From contig NZ_JALAHB010000104.1 in NCBI RefSeq assembly GCF_022712115.1, positions 1 through 36,925 of the forward strand: DNA of 36,925 nt. Direction: 5' to 3'. This DNA comes from Brevibacterium sp. Its GTDB lineage: Bacteria; Actinomycetota; Actinomycetes; Actinomycetales; Brevibacteriaceae. A program made the translations under genes and the position numbers. Every line of letters starts with the position of its first letter. The first letter of the stretch is position 1. The notes under the pieces were generated by a model that was given only the letters and a program-made list of their open reading frames with translations, had not been told where the DNA came from and did not search any database. Below, one piece after another: positions 15,362 through 24,057 of this stretch.

Positions 15362-16312
15362 ATGCCGGAACCCGAGGAGAACGCAGCGCCGTCCGATGCC
15401 GCAGGCACGGACACCGGTGCACGGGACGGCGCCTCGGGCACAGACGCAGGCACGACCTTGGGCGCAGGCGCAAGCACTGCCCGCACGGCTCCGGTCGCCC
15501 CGCTCTTCGGGCTTCCCGTCCCCCAGCGCCTCCTCGGCCCGGGAGGCCTGGCCGCCGCGCTCGTCGCCGCAGGTGCAGTGCTGATCTTCGCCCTCATGAG
15601 TCCCTGGGGCTATGCACCGCTGCTGGCGGGGGTGGCACTGGGCTTCGCCGCGTCCCGCCCACTGGGCCGCGACCTGGGGCTCATCGTCCTGGGCCTAGGG
15701 ATCATCAGCACCATCTCCGTCGAGGCCGACATCGCCTGGCCCCGGTACTTCCTCATGGGCGGGGTGCTCACCGCCGCCGTGGTCGCACCCTGGCTCGTGC
15801 ACCGGTTCGTGCTCCGCGATGACGCGATCCGCTTCCCCCGCAGACGCGGCCGCCGCTGGTCGCGGCTGGAGTGGGGCTGGCTCGCCTTCGTGCTGCTCAC
15901 GGCATACTTCGTCCTGCCGTTCTACTTCCTCCGCTCCGGCGCCTACGAGAACTGGCCTGCTGTGACCACGCCTAGCGAGATCGGCCGGCTGTTCGTGGGA
16001 GTGAACGCGGTGGGCATCTGGGACGAGCTCTTCTTCATCTGCACGGTCTTCACCCTGCTCGCCCGGCACTTCCCCTTCTGGACGGCGAACGTGCTCACCT
16101 CCGTGATCTTCGTGAGCTTCCTCTGGGAGCTGGGCTACCGCTCCTGGGGACCGCTGCTGACGATCCCCTTCGCCCTCGTCCAGGCGGTCGTCTTCACACG
16201 GACGAAGTCCCTGCCGTACACGATCACGGTCCACCTGCTCTTCGACCTCGTGGTCTTCCTGTCGATCGCCCACGCGCATCATCCGGACCGGCTGCCGATC
16301 TTCGTGTACTGA
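15362..16312 (+). CDS. CPBP/Rce1-like intramembrane protein with degenerate motifs
   Basis: The 316-residue protein has an unusual ~45-residue Ala/Gly/Thr/Asp-rich cytoplasmic N-terminus and then about eight membrane segments. The C-terminal region 'GIWDELFFICTVFTLLARHFPFW' to 'SLPYTITVHLLFDLVVFL' resembles the CPBP (CAAX protease/bacteriocin-processing) family. However, the usual first motif EExxxR reads DELFFIC, without the Arg, and the second lacks a clear His. The third is present as HLLFD. It may therefore belong to a subgroup with altered or no protease activity. The ATG at 15362 has only a weak GGAAG upstream. It lies alone between the sigma operon and the alkylation-repair genes, with no obvious partner. 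Confidence 0.65.
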   Translation: MPEPEENAAPSDAAGTDTGARDGASGTDAGTTLGAGASTARTAPVAPLFGLPVPQRLLGPGGLAAALVAAGAVLIFALMSPWGYAPLLAGVALGFAASRPLGRDLGLIVLGLGIISTISVEADIAWPRYFLMGGVLTAAVVAPWLVHRFVLRDDAIRFPRRRGRRWSRLEWGWLAFVLLTAYFVLPFYFLRSGAYENWPAVTTPSEIGRLFVGVNAVGIWDELFFICTVFTLLARHFPFWTANVLTSVIFVSFLWELGYRSWGPLLTIPFALVQAVVFTRTKSLPYTITVHLLFDLVVFLSIAHAHHPDRLPIFVY

Positions 16313-16405
16313 TCGTCCTGCGCCGTGCCTCCGCGCACCGGCCGCCCCACACCCATGTCCGATTTCCGCCAGCGCAGGGTCCTCGCGGCGTGTTTGACTG
16401 GTCCC

Positions 16406-18127
16406 ATGAGCACAGTCGATCCCGTCTTCGAGGAGCGGTACCGCGCCATCTCCGCGCGCGATTCCCGCTTCGACGGGCAGTTCTACACCGCGGTCACGAG
16501 CACCGGCATCTACTGCCGCCCCTCGTGCCCGGCACGCACGCCCCGGCGGGAGCACGTCGTCTTCCACCTCACCGCGGCCTCCGCGCACGAGGCCGGGTTC
16601 CGCGCCTGCAAGCGCTGCCTGCCCGAGGCCGCGCCGGGCACCCCCGCGTGGAACCTCCGCGGCGACGTCGCCGCCCGCGCCATGCGCCTCCTCCTCGACG
16701 GCGAGCTGGACAGGGGAGGCGTCCCCGCTCTCGCGGAGCGGCTGGGGTACTCCCCGCGCCACCTGAGCCGCATCCTCGTCGCGGAGCTGGGCGCCGGTCC
16801 GGCGGCCCTCGCCCGCGCGCACCGGGCCCAGATCGCCCGTTCGCTGCTGGTGGACACGGACCTGCCGCTCGCACAGGTCGCCCACGCCGCGGGGTTCGGA
16901 TCCGTGCGGCAGTTCAACGACACCGTGCGCGAGGTCTTCGCCGTCTCACCGTCACAGCTTCGCGCCCAGCGTCCGGCCGCGCGCAGACGGCGCACCGCAG
17001 CCACACGGGACGGGGCGGTCCCACCGGGCCAGTCGGCCGCGCCGGGCCAAGCCGTCGCCCCGGCTGGGGTGCACGCTCCCGGCCTCCTCGTGCGCGTCGC
17101 GCTGCCTACGCGCCCGCCCTTCGACGCCCCCGGGGTCTTCGACTTCCTCGCACGGCGCGCGGTCGCAGGGGTCGAGCACGTCCGCACCTCCGATGACGGG
17201 GCACTCGTCTACGCGCGGACCCTCTCCCTCCCGCACGGCCCCGGGGCGGCACAGGTGACGGCGAGGTGCGAGGCGGCCGCCGGCCGAAGCACACGGACCT
17301 GGTCCCTGCACGCGGAGCTCGAACTCACGGACGTCGCGGACCTGCCGCCGGCCCTGGCCCGAATCCGCCGGCTGTTCGACCTGGACGCGGACCCGGAGGC
17401 CGTCGACGCCGCGCTCTGCCTGGACCCCGCACTCGCACCCCGCGTGCGCGCGGTGCCGGGCATCCGCGTCCCCGGTGCCGTCGACGGCCCGGAGATCGTC
17501 GTCCGCGCCCTCGTCGGCCAGCAGATCTCCGTGCAGGCGTCCCGCACGCACCTCGGCAGGCTCGTGGCGGCGGCGGGCACGGCGCACACCTCGCGTTTCG
17601 CAGGTCTCACCCACGTGTTCCCCGCCCCGCAGGACATCCTCGCGGCCGTACCGCCTCCCCCGGACGAGGGCCCGCTCGATCCTCACCGCCCGCTGCGCCT
17701 GCCGCGGCGCTCGATCACCGCCGTCCGCACAGCCGCGCGGGCACTGGCATCCGGGGAGCTGCCCGTCCACCCCGCAGCCGAGGCCCCGGCCCTGCGCGCA
17801 GGGCTCCTCGCCCTGCCCGGGGTGGGGCCGTGGACGGCCGCCTACGTCGCCATGCGCGTGCTCGGCGATCCGGATGCCTGGCTGCCCGGCGACGTCGCCC
17901 TCCTCCACGGCGCAGCGGCGACGGGTGCGTTCGCCATGGGTTCCGCGCCGCGGGCACGAGCGCACCGGGAACTCGCCGCACACGCGCAGCGGTGGGCCCC
18001 GTGGCGCTCCTATGCCGCCCTGCACCTGTGGCGTGCCGCCGCCCTCGGCGACGCACCGCCCATGCCCTCAGGTGTCCGCCCGGGCACCGATCCCAGCACC
18101 GCTCCTCCGGAAGGACCTCACTCATGA
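16406..18127 (+). CDS. ada: AdaA-AlkA fusion: methylphosphotriester sensor/activator and 3-methyladenine DNA glycosylase
   Basis: The 573-residue protein joins two activities. The N-terminal Ada domain has the methyl-acceptor/zinc cysteines Cys37, Cys41, Cys68 and Cys71 (YCRPSC...ACKRC), matching E. coli Ada Cys38/42/69/72. An AraC-type helix-turn-helix follows (~residues 90-190, 'LAERLGYSPRHLSRIL', 'VAHAAGFGSVRQFND'). From about 230 the protein is AlkA-like, with the HhH-GPD motif 'LLALPGVGPWTAAYVAMRVLG' and the catalytic Asp at ~496 in LPGDVALL. It senses methylated DNA backbone, activates repair genes and excises alkylated bases. The ATG at 16406 is chosen because the Ada domain starts there; the ribosome site is poor. 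The gene overlaps the methyltransferase gene by four bases (ATGA). Confidence 0.95.
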   Translation: MSTVDPVFEERYRAISARDSRFDGQFYTAVTSTGIYCRPSCPARTPRREHVVFHLTAASAHEAGFRACKRCLPEAAPGTPAWNLRGDVAARAMRLLLDGELDRGGVPALAERLGYSPRHLSRILVAELGAGPAALARAHRAQIARSLLVDTDLPLAQVAHAAGFGSVRQFNDTVREVFAVSPSQLRAQRPAARRRRTAATRDGAVPPGQSAAPGQAVAPAGVHAPGLLVRVALPTRPPFDAPGVFDFLARRAVAGVEHVRTSDDGALVYARTLSLPHGPGAAQVTARCEAAAGRSTRTWSLHAELELTDVADLPPALARIRRLFDLDADPEAVDAALCLDPALAPRVRAVPGIRVPGAVDGPEIVVRALVGQQISVQASRTHLGRLVAAAGTAHTSRFAGLTHVFPAPQDILAAVPPPPDEGPLDPHRPLRLPRRSITAVRTAARALASGELPVHPAAEAPALRAGLLALPGVGPWTAAYVAMRVLGDPDAWLPGDVALLHGAAATGAFAMGSAPRARAHRELAAHAQRWAPWRSYAALHLWRAAALGDAPPMPSGVRPGTDPSTAPPEGPHS

Positions 18128-18705
18128 CCACGACCTCGGCCGCAGCGCTCACCCTCGACACCCCCGACGGGCCGTTCTCCCTCATCACGGACGACGCCTC
18201 CGTCCTCGCCTCGGGCTGGACGGAGGATCTCGCCGAACTGCTCGCGCTCGTCCACGGGAGCCTCCGGCCCGAGGCGGGGGCGGTTCACCTCCTGGACGAA
18301 GACGCGGGCTCCGGACCACCGGCAGCGGCATCCGCGCACGACGCCCCGACTGCTGCGGTCCGCACTGCGCGGGCTGCCGCACAAGCGGTGCGCGCCTACT
18401 ATGCCGGAGATCCCTCGGCGGTGAGCACGGTTCCCGTACGCCAGCATTCCGGCGACTTCCGCACGCATGCGTGGGAGGTGCTGCGCACAGTGGCTCCCGG
18501 TGAACAGATCACCTACACGGAGTACGCCCGGCGCAGCGGACGCCCCGCAGCCGTGCGGGCCGCGGCGGGCGCCTGCGCCATGAACGCCGCCGCACTGTTC
18601 GTCCCCTGCCACCGGATCGTGCGGACCGACGGCAGCCTGGGCGGCTTCCGCTACGGCCTGGACGTCAAGCGCAGCCTGCTCGCCCGCGAGGCCGCGGCAG
18701 GCTGA
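18124..18705 (+). CDS. ogt: Methylated-DNA--protein-cysteine methyltransferase (O6-alkylguanine repair)
   Basis: This suicide enzyme moves alkyl groups from O6-alkylguanine to its own cysteine. The 193-residue protein carries the active site FVPCHRIV with Cys at ~162, and the recognition helix region 'EYARRSGRPAAVRAAAGACAMN' just before it. The C-terminal 'GGFRYGLDVKRSLL' is also typical. The N-terminal half contains a weakly conserved Ala/Gly-rich insertion. GAAGGA precedes the ATG at 18124, which overlaps the ada-alkA stop. Together they make a compact alkylation-damage operon whose induction is likely driven by the methylated Ada domain; I did not find a convincing Ada box upstream. A hairpin shared with convergent rpiB follows. 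Confidence 0.95.
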   Translation: MTTTSAAALTLDTPDGPFSLITDDASVLASGWTEDLAELLALVHGSLRPEAGAVHLLDEDAGSGPPAAASAHDAPTAAVRTARAAAQAVRAYYAGDPSAVSTVPVRQHSGDFRTHAWEVLRTVAPGEQITYTEYARRSGRPAAVRAAAGACAMNAAALFVPCHRIVRTDGSLGGFRYGLDVKRSLLAREAAAG

Positions 18706-18759
18706 GGCCGAGGCCGACCGAGAGCACGGGGCTGGGAGCACAGCACCCTGAGACCGCGA

Positions 18760-18794
18760 AGGGCCGGAAACCGCTGCATGCGGCTTCCAGCCCT
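18760..18794 (-). terminator. Terminator between ogt and rpiB
   Basis: Fifteen-base arms around loop TGCAT pair fully on the minus strand if two G-U pairs are allowed; on the plus strand the same positions are mismatched. It therefore fits rpiB (30 bases past its stop) best, though it lies between convergent genes. Confidence 0.65.
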
Positions 18795-18823
18795 CTGCGC
18801 TGCCGGTCCGGGCGCTGCCGGTC

Positions 18824-19282
18824 TCAGCGCGCTTCGTAGTCCGCGATCTGCGCGATCCGGCGGTTGTGCCGCTCGTCGTCGGAGTACGGGGTGGCGAGGA
18901 AGGCGTCCACGATCGCGATCGCCTCGGCCTCAGGGTGCTGACGGGCGCCGACGGACACGATCTGGGCGTCGTTGTGCTCCCGGGCCAGCCGGGCGATGTC
19001 CGTGTTCCAGGCCAGCGCGCAGCGAGCACCGGCGACCTTGTTGGCGGCGATCTGCTCACCGTTGCCGGACCCGCCGATCACCACGCCGAGCGCGTCCTCG
19101 CCCGCGGCACGGGCGGCCACGACGCCCTCGGCCGCGGCGATGCAGAACGCGGGGTAGTCGTCGAGCGCGTCAAACTCGGCGGCGCCGTGGTCCACGACCT
19201 CATGTCCGGCAGCGCGCAGGTGCGCCTTGAGCGCCTCCTTGAACTCGAAGCCGGCATGGTCGGTGCCCAGGTGGATCTGCAC
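18824..19282 (-). CDS. rpiB: Ribose-5-phosphate isomerase B
   Basis: RpiB interconverts ribose-5-phosphate and ribulose-5-phosphate in the pentose phosphate pathway. The 152-residue protein has 'MQIHLGTDHAGFEFKEALK', 'DYPAFCIAAAEGV' and the anion-hole/active-site loop 'GGSGNGEQIAANKV'. The residue at the catalytic base position is Glu76, as in the mycobacterial enzyme, where Glu replaces the Cys of E. coli RpiB. 'LAREHNDAQIVSVGAR' carries the conserved His. The start is GTG with GAGAGGAACC upstream. It follows the DsbA-fold gene by 87 bases on the same strand and may be cotranscribed with it. Confidence 0.96.
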   Translation of the reverse strand: MQIHLGTDHAGFEFKEALKAHLRAAGHEVVDHGAAEFDALDDYPAFCIAAAEGVVAARAAGEDALGVVIGGSGNGEQIAANKVAGARCALAWNTDIARLAREHNDAQIVSVGARQHPEAEAIAIVDAFLATPYSDDERHNRRIAQIADYEAR

Positions 19283-19369
19283 AGTGGTTCCTCTCGGATG
19301 GGTTGCAGGGGATGGAGGTGTGCCGCGAAGCGGAGAGCCCCGCGGGACGGACTGTCGGCCGCAGAGCCG

Positions 19370-19972
19370 TCAGTCGAAGATCGGATCGCTGGTGCGGGTG
19401 CGCTTGAGCTCGAAGAAGCCGGGCACGGAGGCGGCGGCGAGCACGCCGTCGAAGAGCTTGCCCGCCTCCTCGCCCTTGGGCGCGGGCGTGACGACCGGGC
19501 CGAAGAAGGCGACCTCGCCCACGGCCACGACGGGCGTGCCGACGTCCTCGCCGACCTTGGAGATGCCCTCCTGGTGGGAGGCCCGCAGCTGTGCGTCGTA
19601 GGTGTCCTTCTCCGCGTACTCGAGCAGGGAGGAGGGCAGACCCACCTCCTCGAGGGCCTCGGCGCAGGCCCGCACCCAGTCGGTCTCGCCGCCCGGGTGG
19701 ATGCGGGTCCCCACAGCGGTGTAGAGGTCGCGCAGGACCTCCTCGCCGTGCTCCACCCGCGCCGCATTCACGATGCGCGCGGGCGCCCACGCCCAATCCA
19801 TCTTCTCCCTGTAGTCCTCCGGCAGGTCCCGGCCGTCGTTGAGGACGGAGAGGCTCATCTGGTGGAAGACCACCTCGACGTCCCGGACCCTCTCGACCTC
19901 GAGCGCCCAGCGCGAGGTCATCCAGGCCCACGGGCAGATGGGGTCGAACCAGAGATCGAGGGTGGTCGCCAT
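19370..19972 (-). CDS. DsbA-fold protein of the mycothiol-dependent Rv2466c family, CPWA active site
   Basis: The 200-residue protein closely follows the layout of the mycobacterial mycothiol-dependent reductase Rv2466c: 'LWFDPICPWAWMTSRWALEVERVRDVEV' at the N-terminus, 'FHQMSLSVLN', 'VGEDVGTPVVAVG.VAFFGPVV' with the cis-Pro in the TPV turn, and the C-terminal 'FFELKRTRTSDPIFD'. The active site reads C13-P-W-A16: the first Cys is kept but the resolving Cys of CPWC is Ala. It could therefore act only by a monothiol route with mycothiol, or have another role. No signal peptide, so cytoplasmic. The ATG has AAGGAGGA nine bases upstream. It is divergent from pepN and upstream of rpiB. Confidence 0.88.
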   Translation of the reverse strand: MATTLDLWFDPICPWAWMTSRWALEVERVRDVEVVFHQMSLSVLNDGRDLPEDYREKMDWAWAPARIVNAARVEHGEEVLRDLYTAVGTRIHPGGETDWVRACAEALEEVGLPSSLLEYAEKDTYDAQLRASHQEGISKVGEDVGTPVVAVGEVAFFGPVVTPAPKGEEAGKLFDGVLAAASVPGFFELKRTRTSDPIFD

Positions 19973-20095
19973 GAGGGTCCTCCTTGCAGGATCACGTGCT
20001 GTTCCGTGCGGTCCGCGCGCCTTCCGGACGTCGCGACGGGGCCGCCGCTGGCAAGCCTAGCCGCATCGCCTCGATCCGGCGTCCTCCCTCCGTGA

Positions 20096-20101
20096 CAGAA
20101 T
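20096..20101 (+). promoter_or_regulatory. pepN -10 element
   Basis: CAGAAT preceded by TGA lies 44 bases before the pepN ATG, predicting a start near 20108. On the other strand TAGGCT (20060-20055) may serve the divergent DsbA-fold gene. Confidence 0.4.
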
Positions 20102-20145
20102 GACGGACAGCAGCCAGCCACACGCCGCCACGACCGGAGGAATGC

Positions 20146-22800
20146 ATGCCCCAGCACAATCTCACCCGCGCGGAGGCACAGGCCCGCGCGGCCCTGCTCT
20201 CCTCCCACGGCTGTGACGTCACGCTCGTCCTCGATCCCTCGCAGGACACCTTCCGCTCCGTGACCACCCTGACCTTCTCCGCGGAGGAGGGCGCGGAGAC
20301 CTTCGTGGACGCGATCGCGGAGAGCATCGACTCGGTCGTGCTCAACGGCGTGGAGCTGGATCCTGCGGAGCTGGTGACCCCGGGCCGGATCCGGCTGCCC
20401 GGCCTCGCGGCGGAGAACGTCCTCACCGTCGACGGGCGCTTCCGGTACATGAACACCGGCGAGGGCCTCCACCGCTTCGTGGACCCCGTCGACGGTGAGA
20501 CCTATCTCTACACGCAGTTCGAGGTGCCGGACTCCCGGCGCGTGTTCGCGGTGTTCGAACAGCCGGACCTCAAGTCCACGTTCACCTTCACCGTGCTGGC
20601 GCCGGAGCACTGGACGGTCGTGAGCAACTCCCCCACACCGCATCCCGCGGATGCCGCCGAGGCCGCAGGAGCGCTCGGCGAGCTGCCGCCCGGGCTGCGT
20701 GCCTGGCAGTTCGCGCCCACGCCGCGCATCTCGAGCTACATCACGGCCATCGTCGCAGGCCCCTACACCTCCGTGCACTCCTCGCTCACGAGCACGGACG
20801 GCAGGGAGATCCCCCTCGGCGCCTACTGCCGCGCCTCCCTGGCGGAGCACCTGGACGCCGAGGACATCTTCGCGATCACGCGCTCCGGCTTCGCCCTCTA
20901 CGAGGACCTCTTCGGCACGCCGTACCCGTTCGAGAAGTACGATCAGCTGTTCGTCCCGGAGTTCAACGCCGGTGCGATGGAGAACGCCGGAGCCGTCACC
21001 TTCCTGGAGAGTTACGTCTTCCGCTCCCGGCCCACCCGGGCGATGGTCGAGCGCCGGGCGGTCACCATCCTCCACGAGCTCGCCCACATGTGGTTCGGCG
21101 ACCTCGTGACGATGCGGTGGTGGAACGACCTGTGGCTCAACGAGTCCTTCGCCGAGTACATGTCCACGCTCGCCACCGCGGAGGGCACGGAGTTCACGGA
21201 CGCGTGGACCACCTTCGCCACGCTGGAGAAGTCCTGGGCCTACCGGCAGGACCAGCTCCCCTCCACGCACCCCATCGTCGCGGAGATCGCGGACCTGGCC
21301 GATGTCGAGGTGAACTTCGACGGGATCACCTACGCCAAGGGAGCCTCCGTCCTCACCGCTCTCGTCTCCTATGTGGGGCGGGAGAGCTTCTTCGCCGGCC
21401 TGCGCGAGTACTTCGCGAAGCACGCCTGGGGGAACACGGAGCTGGCGGACCTCCTCACCGAGCTCGAGCGCGCCTCCGGCCGCGACCTGGGCGCCTGGTC
21501 CCGGCTCTGGCTCGAGGAGTCCGGGGTGAACGTCCTGCGGGCGGAGCCGCAGCGCGGTGAGGACGGCGCACTCACCTCCGTCACGCTCACGCAGGAGCCC
21601 CACGTGCTGCCGGGCCAGCCCGTCCCGAGCCTGCGCCCGCACCGCGTGGGCGTGGGCTTCTACCGGACCGAGGACGGCGGGGGCCTCACCCGGCTCGGGC
21701 GCGCCGACGTCGATCTGGACGGGCGGAGCGCCGAGGTCCCGCTCCCCGCGGGCGCGGAGTCCGCGGAGATCGTCGTGGTCAACGACGGCGATCTCACCTA
21801 TGCCAAGGCCCGCTTCGACGAGGTCTCCCTGCGCCTGGCGATGGAGCGCCTCTCCGGATTCGAGGACACGCTCACCCAGCTCCTCGTGCTCTCAACGGTC
21901 TGGGACATGGTGCGCGACGGTGAGTTGCCGGCCGCCGAGTACGTCGAGCTGCTGCACCGCCACCTGCCGGCGGTCTCCCACTCCTCGGGGCTGCTGGTGC
22001 AGCTCCGTCAGCTGGCCACCGCCCTGGGCGAGTACGTTCCGCCCGCGGAGCGCCCAGCGCTGCGCACCCGCATCGCGGACAGGCTGCTCGGCCTGTCCCG
22101 CGGCGAGGACGGGGTGGAGCCCGGCTCTGATCAGCAGCTGCAGCTGTTCCAGGCGCTGTGCCGTCATGCCTGCACGGACGCCCACTTCGAGGTGCTCGAG
22201 GAGGTCCTCGCCACGGCCCCCGGATCGTCCGCCGCCGGTTCCGAAGCACCGGGAGGCCTGCCGGGACTCGTCGTGGACACGGACCTCGTCTGGACGATCG
22301 TCATCGCGCTCGCAGGCGCGGACAGGCTGACCGAGGCACAGATCGACGCGCACCTCGCCGCGGACAGGACCGCCGCCGGCCAGCGCCACGCGGACACGGC
22401 CCGTGCGGCGCGGACGACGGCGGAGGCGAAGTCTCGTGCCTTCCTCGCCCTCGTGGACCAGCGCGACCTCCCCAATGCGCGCATCAGCGCGATCGCGCAG
22501 GGCTTCTCCCGCGGGCTGCAGCTGGACTCCGGCGACTGCATCCCGGCGCAGGAGCCGCTCACCAGCTTCAGCCGCGAGTACTTCGACCGGGTCACCGGGT
22601 GGTGGGAGACACGCACCCTGGAGATCGCGCAGACGCTCACCCTCGCCCTGTTCCCGCCGTCGACTGCGAAGACGGTGGAAGCGGCTGAGAACTGGCTGAG
22701 CACCCATCCCCAGGCACCCAAGGGACTCCTGCGGCTCATGCGCGAGAACCTCGACAACGCCCGCCGCGCCCAGCGCGCTCAGCAGGCCCGACGGCGGTGA
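20146..22800 (+). CDS. pepN: Aminopeptidase N (M1 family)
   Basis: PepN removes N-terminal residues from peptides in the cytoplasm. The 884-residue protein is close to the usual length for actinobacterial PepN. It has the substrate-binding GAMEN at 276-280, the zinc site HELAH at 310-314 with the third ligand Glu333 in LNESFAEY, and the ERAP1-like helical C-terminal domain. The N-terminal beta-sandwich starts with 'NLTRAEAQARAALLSSHGCDVTLVLD'. The ATG at 20146 has GGAGGAA seven bases upstream. The gene stands alone, divergent from the DsbA-fold gene and with a probable terminator behind it. Confidence 0.97.
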   Translation: MPQHNLTRAEAQARAALLSSHGCDVTLVLDPSQDTFRSVTTLTFSAEEGAETFVDAIAESIDSVVLNGVELDPAELVTPGRIRLPGLAAENVLTVDGRFRYMNTGEGLHRFVDPVDGETYLYTQFEVPDSRRVFAVFEQPDLKSTFTFTVLAPEHWTVVSNSPTPHPADAAEAAGALGELPPGLRAWQFAPTPRISSYITAIVAGPYTSVHSSLTSTDGREIPLGAYCRASLAEHLDAEDIFAITRSGFALYEDLFGTPYPFEKYDQLFVPEFNAGAMENAGAVTFLESYVFRSRPTRAMVERRAVTILHELAHMWFGDLVTMRWWNDLWLNESFAEYMSTLATAEGTEFTDAWTTFATLEKSWAYRQDQLPSTHPIVAEIADLADVEVNFDGITYAKGASVLTALVSYVGRESFFAGLREYFAKHAWGNTELADLLTELERASGRDLGAWSRLWLEESGVNVLRAEPQRGEDGALTSVTLTQEPHVLPGQPVPSLRPHRVGVGFYRTEDGGGLTRLGRADVDLDGRSAEVPLPAGAESAEIVVVNDGDLTYAKARFDEVSLRLAMERLSGFEDTLTQLLVLSTVWDMVRDGELPAAEYVELLHRHLPAVSHSSGLLVQLRQLATALGEYVPPAERPALRTRIADRLLGLSRGEDGVEPGSDQQLQLFQALCRHACTDAHFEVLEEVLATAPGSSAAGSEAPGGLPGLVVDTDLVWTIVIALAGADRLTEAQIDAHLAADRTAAGQRHADTARAARTTAEAKSRAFLALVDQRDLPNARISAIAQGFSRGLQLDSGDCIPAQEPLTSFSREYFDRVTGWWETRTLEIAQTLTLALFPPSTAKTVEAAENWLSTHPQAPKGLLRLMRENLDNARRAQRAQQARRR

Positions 22801-22815
22801 CCCTGCAGTTGCTGC

Positions 22816-22831
22816 GAGGGGGCCTCCCCTC
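22816..22831 (+). terminator. Probable terminator after pepN
   Basis: GAGGGG-GCCT-CCCCTC forms a short stem 16 bases past the stop; flanking CCTGC and GCAGG can lengthen it with bulges. No U-run. Confidence 0.4.
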
Positions 22832-22932
22832 CCGCGGCCGCAGGCGCCCCTCGAGGTGCGCGCCGGTGTGCGACGTACGCCACGCTCGGCATTAGGCGCA
22901 GGCTCAGGGTCGGCTCCTACGGTGGGGACAGT

Positions 22933-24033
22933 ATGAGTTCACAGACCTCCTCCCCCGCGTCCACTCCCATGGATGATCCGACTCCCACGCCCACGACCTC
23001 CGTCGAGGACGTGCAGCGCGCGGTTGAGCAGTCCGCCTCCTCCGGCTGGGACTTCATCACCGGCACACCCCTGCGCGTCGCAGTGATCCTCGTCGTCGCG
23101 ATCGTCATCACATTCATCATCCGGCGGGTGATCCGCAAGTTCGCCAAGTCCATCGCGGAAGGCGATTCCCGGCGCAGGCTGGGAGAGACGAAGAAGAGGT
23201 CCGTCACCTCCGAGTTCCTCAAGACGGATCCGTCCGTGCGGGAGCGGCGCGCGCAGCGCGCCAACACCGTCGGCTCGCTGCTGCAGTCCATCGCGACGAT
23301 CGTCATCTGGCTCATCACCACCATGACCGTCCTCACGGAGCTGGGCTTCAACCTCGCACCCGTGCTGGCCTCGGCGGGCATCGCGGGTCTGGCGCTGGGC
23401 TTCGGCGCGCAGACCCTCGTGAAGGACTACCTCGCGGGCTTCTTCATCGTCATCGAGGATCAGTACGGGATCGGCGACTACATCGACGCCGGAGAGGCCG
23501 AGGGCACCGTCGAGGAGGTGGGTCTGCGCACCACCAAGCTGCGCGGCCTGGACGGCACCCTGTGGCACGTGCGCAACGGCGAGATCCTCCGCGTGGGGAA
23601 CTACTCGCAGGGCTGGGGTCAGGTTGTCCTCGATCTGCCCTTCCCGTACGACACGGACGAGCACACCGCTGAAGGCGTCATCCGCGACGTCTTCGACGAG
23701 CTCCGCCGCGATCCGGCCGTGGACCGGAGCATCATCGAGGAGCCGGAGGTGCTGGGCGTCCAGGACATCACCGGCGAGGCGCTCACGGTGCGCGCGACCA
23801 TCAAGACGACGCCGGGCGACCAGTTCTCCGTGGGCCGTCAGTTCCGGGCGGCCTTCAAGCGACAGCTCACGGCCCACGGACTCGCGATACCGTGGACCCA
23901 GCAGACCGTGCTCCGCACGACCGCTCCCGGCGCTCCTGCCGACAGCGCTGCGGCAGGTGCCGCGAAGAACGGCGCGGAGCAGAACGGCTCGGACCAGGAG
24001 AGCACGGGAGAGAAGGCGGACAGCAGGAGCTGA
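22933..24033 (+). CDS. Small-conductance mechanosensitive channel (MscS family)
   Basis: The 366-residue membrane protein relieves turgor on osmotic downshock. After a Thr/Pro/Ser-rich N-terminus come one membrane helix ('PLRVAVILVVAIVITFIIRRV', ~46-66), a charged loop, a second helix ('SLLQSIATIVIWLITTMTVL', ~115-135), and the pore helix TM3 with the Gly/Ala pattern 'LASAGIAGLALGFGAQTLVKDYLAG'. Then comes the beta domain ('YGIGDYIDAGEAEGTVEEVGLRTTKLR') and a C-terminal alpha/beta domain. The last ~45 residues are a low-complexity Ala/Glu/Ser tail not usual for MscS. A -10-like TACGGT lies ten bases before the ATG, so the leader is very short or absent. The globin gene starts 24 bases after its stop. 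Confidence 0.93.
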   Translation: MSSQTSSPASTPMDDPTPTPTTSVEDVQRAVEQSASSGWDFITGTPLRVAVILVVAIVITFIIRRVIRKFAKSIAEGDSRRRLGETKKRSVTSEFLKTDPSVRERRAQRANTVGSLLQSIATIVIWLITTMTVLTELGFNLAPVLASAGIAGLALGFGAQTLVKDYLAGFFIVIEDQYGIGDYIDAGEAEGTVEEVGLRTTKLRGLDGTLWHVRNGEILRVGNYSQGWGQVVLDLPFPYDTDEHTAEGVIRDVFDELRRDPAVDRSIIEEPEVLGVQDITGEALTVRATIKTTPGDQFSVGRQFRAAFKRQLTAHGLAIPWTQQTVLRTTAPGAPADSAAAGAAKNGAEQNGSDQESTGEKADSRS

Positions 24034-24057
24034 CTCCGCCGCGGAGGAGGAGCGAGA

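Noticed and set aside
16313..16405. Ada box upstream of the ada-alkA gene
   Set aside because: An AGCGCA hexamer is present but the rest of the Ada consensus is missing; this would occur often by chance in GC-rich DNA.
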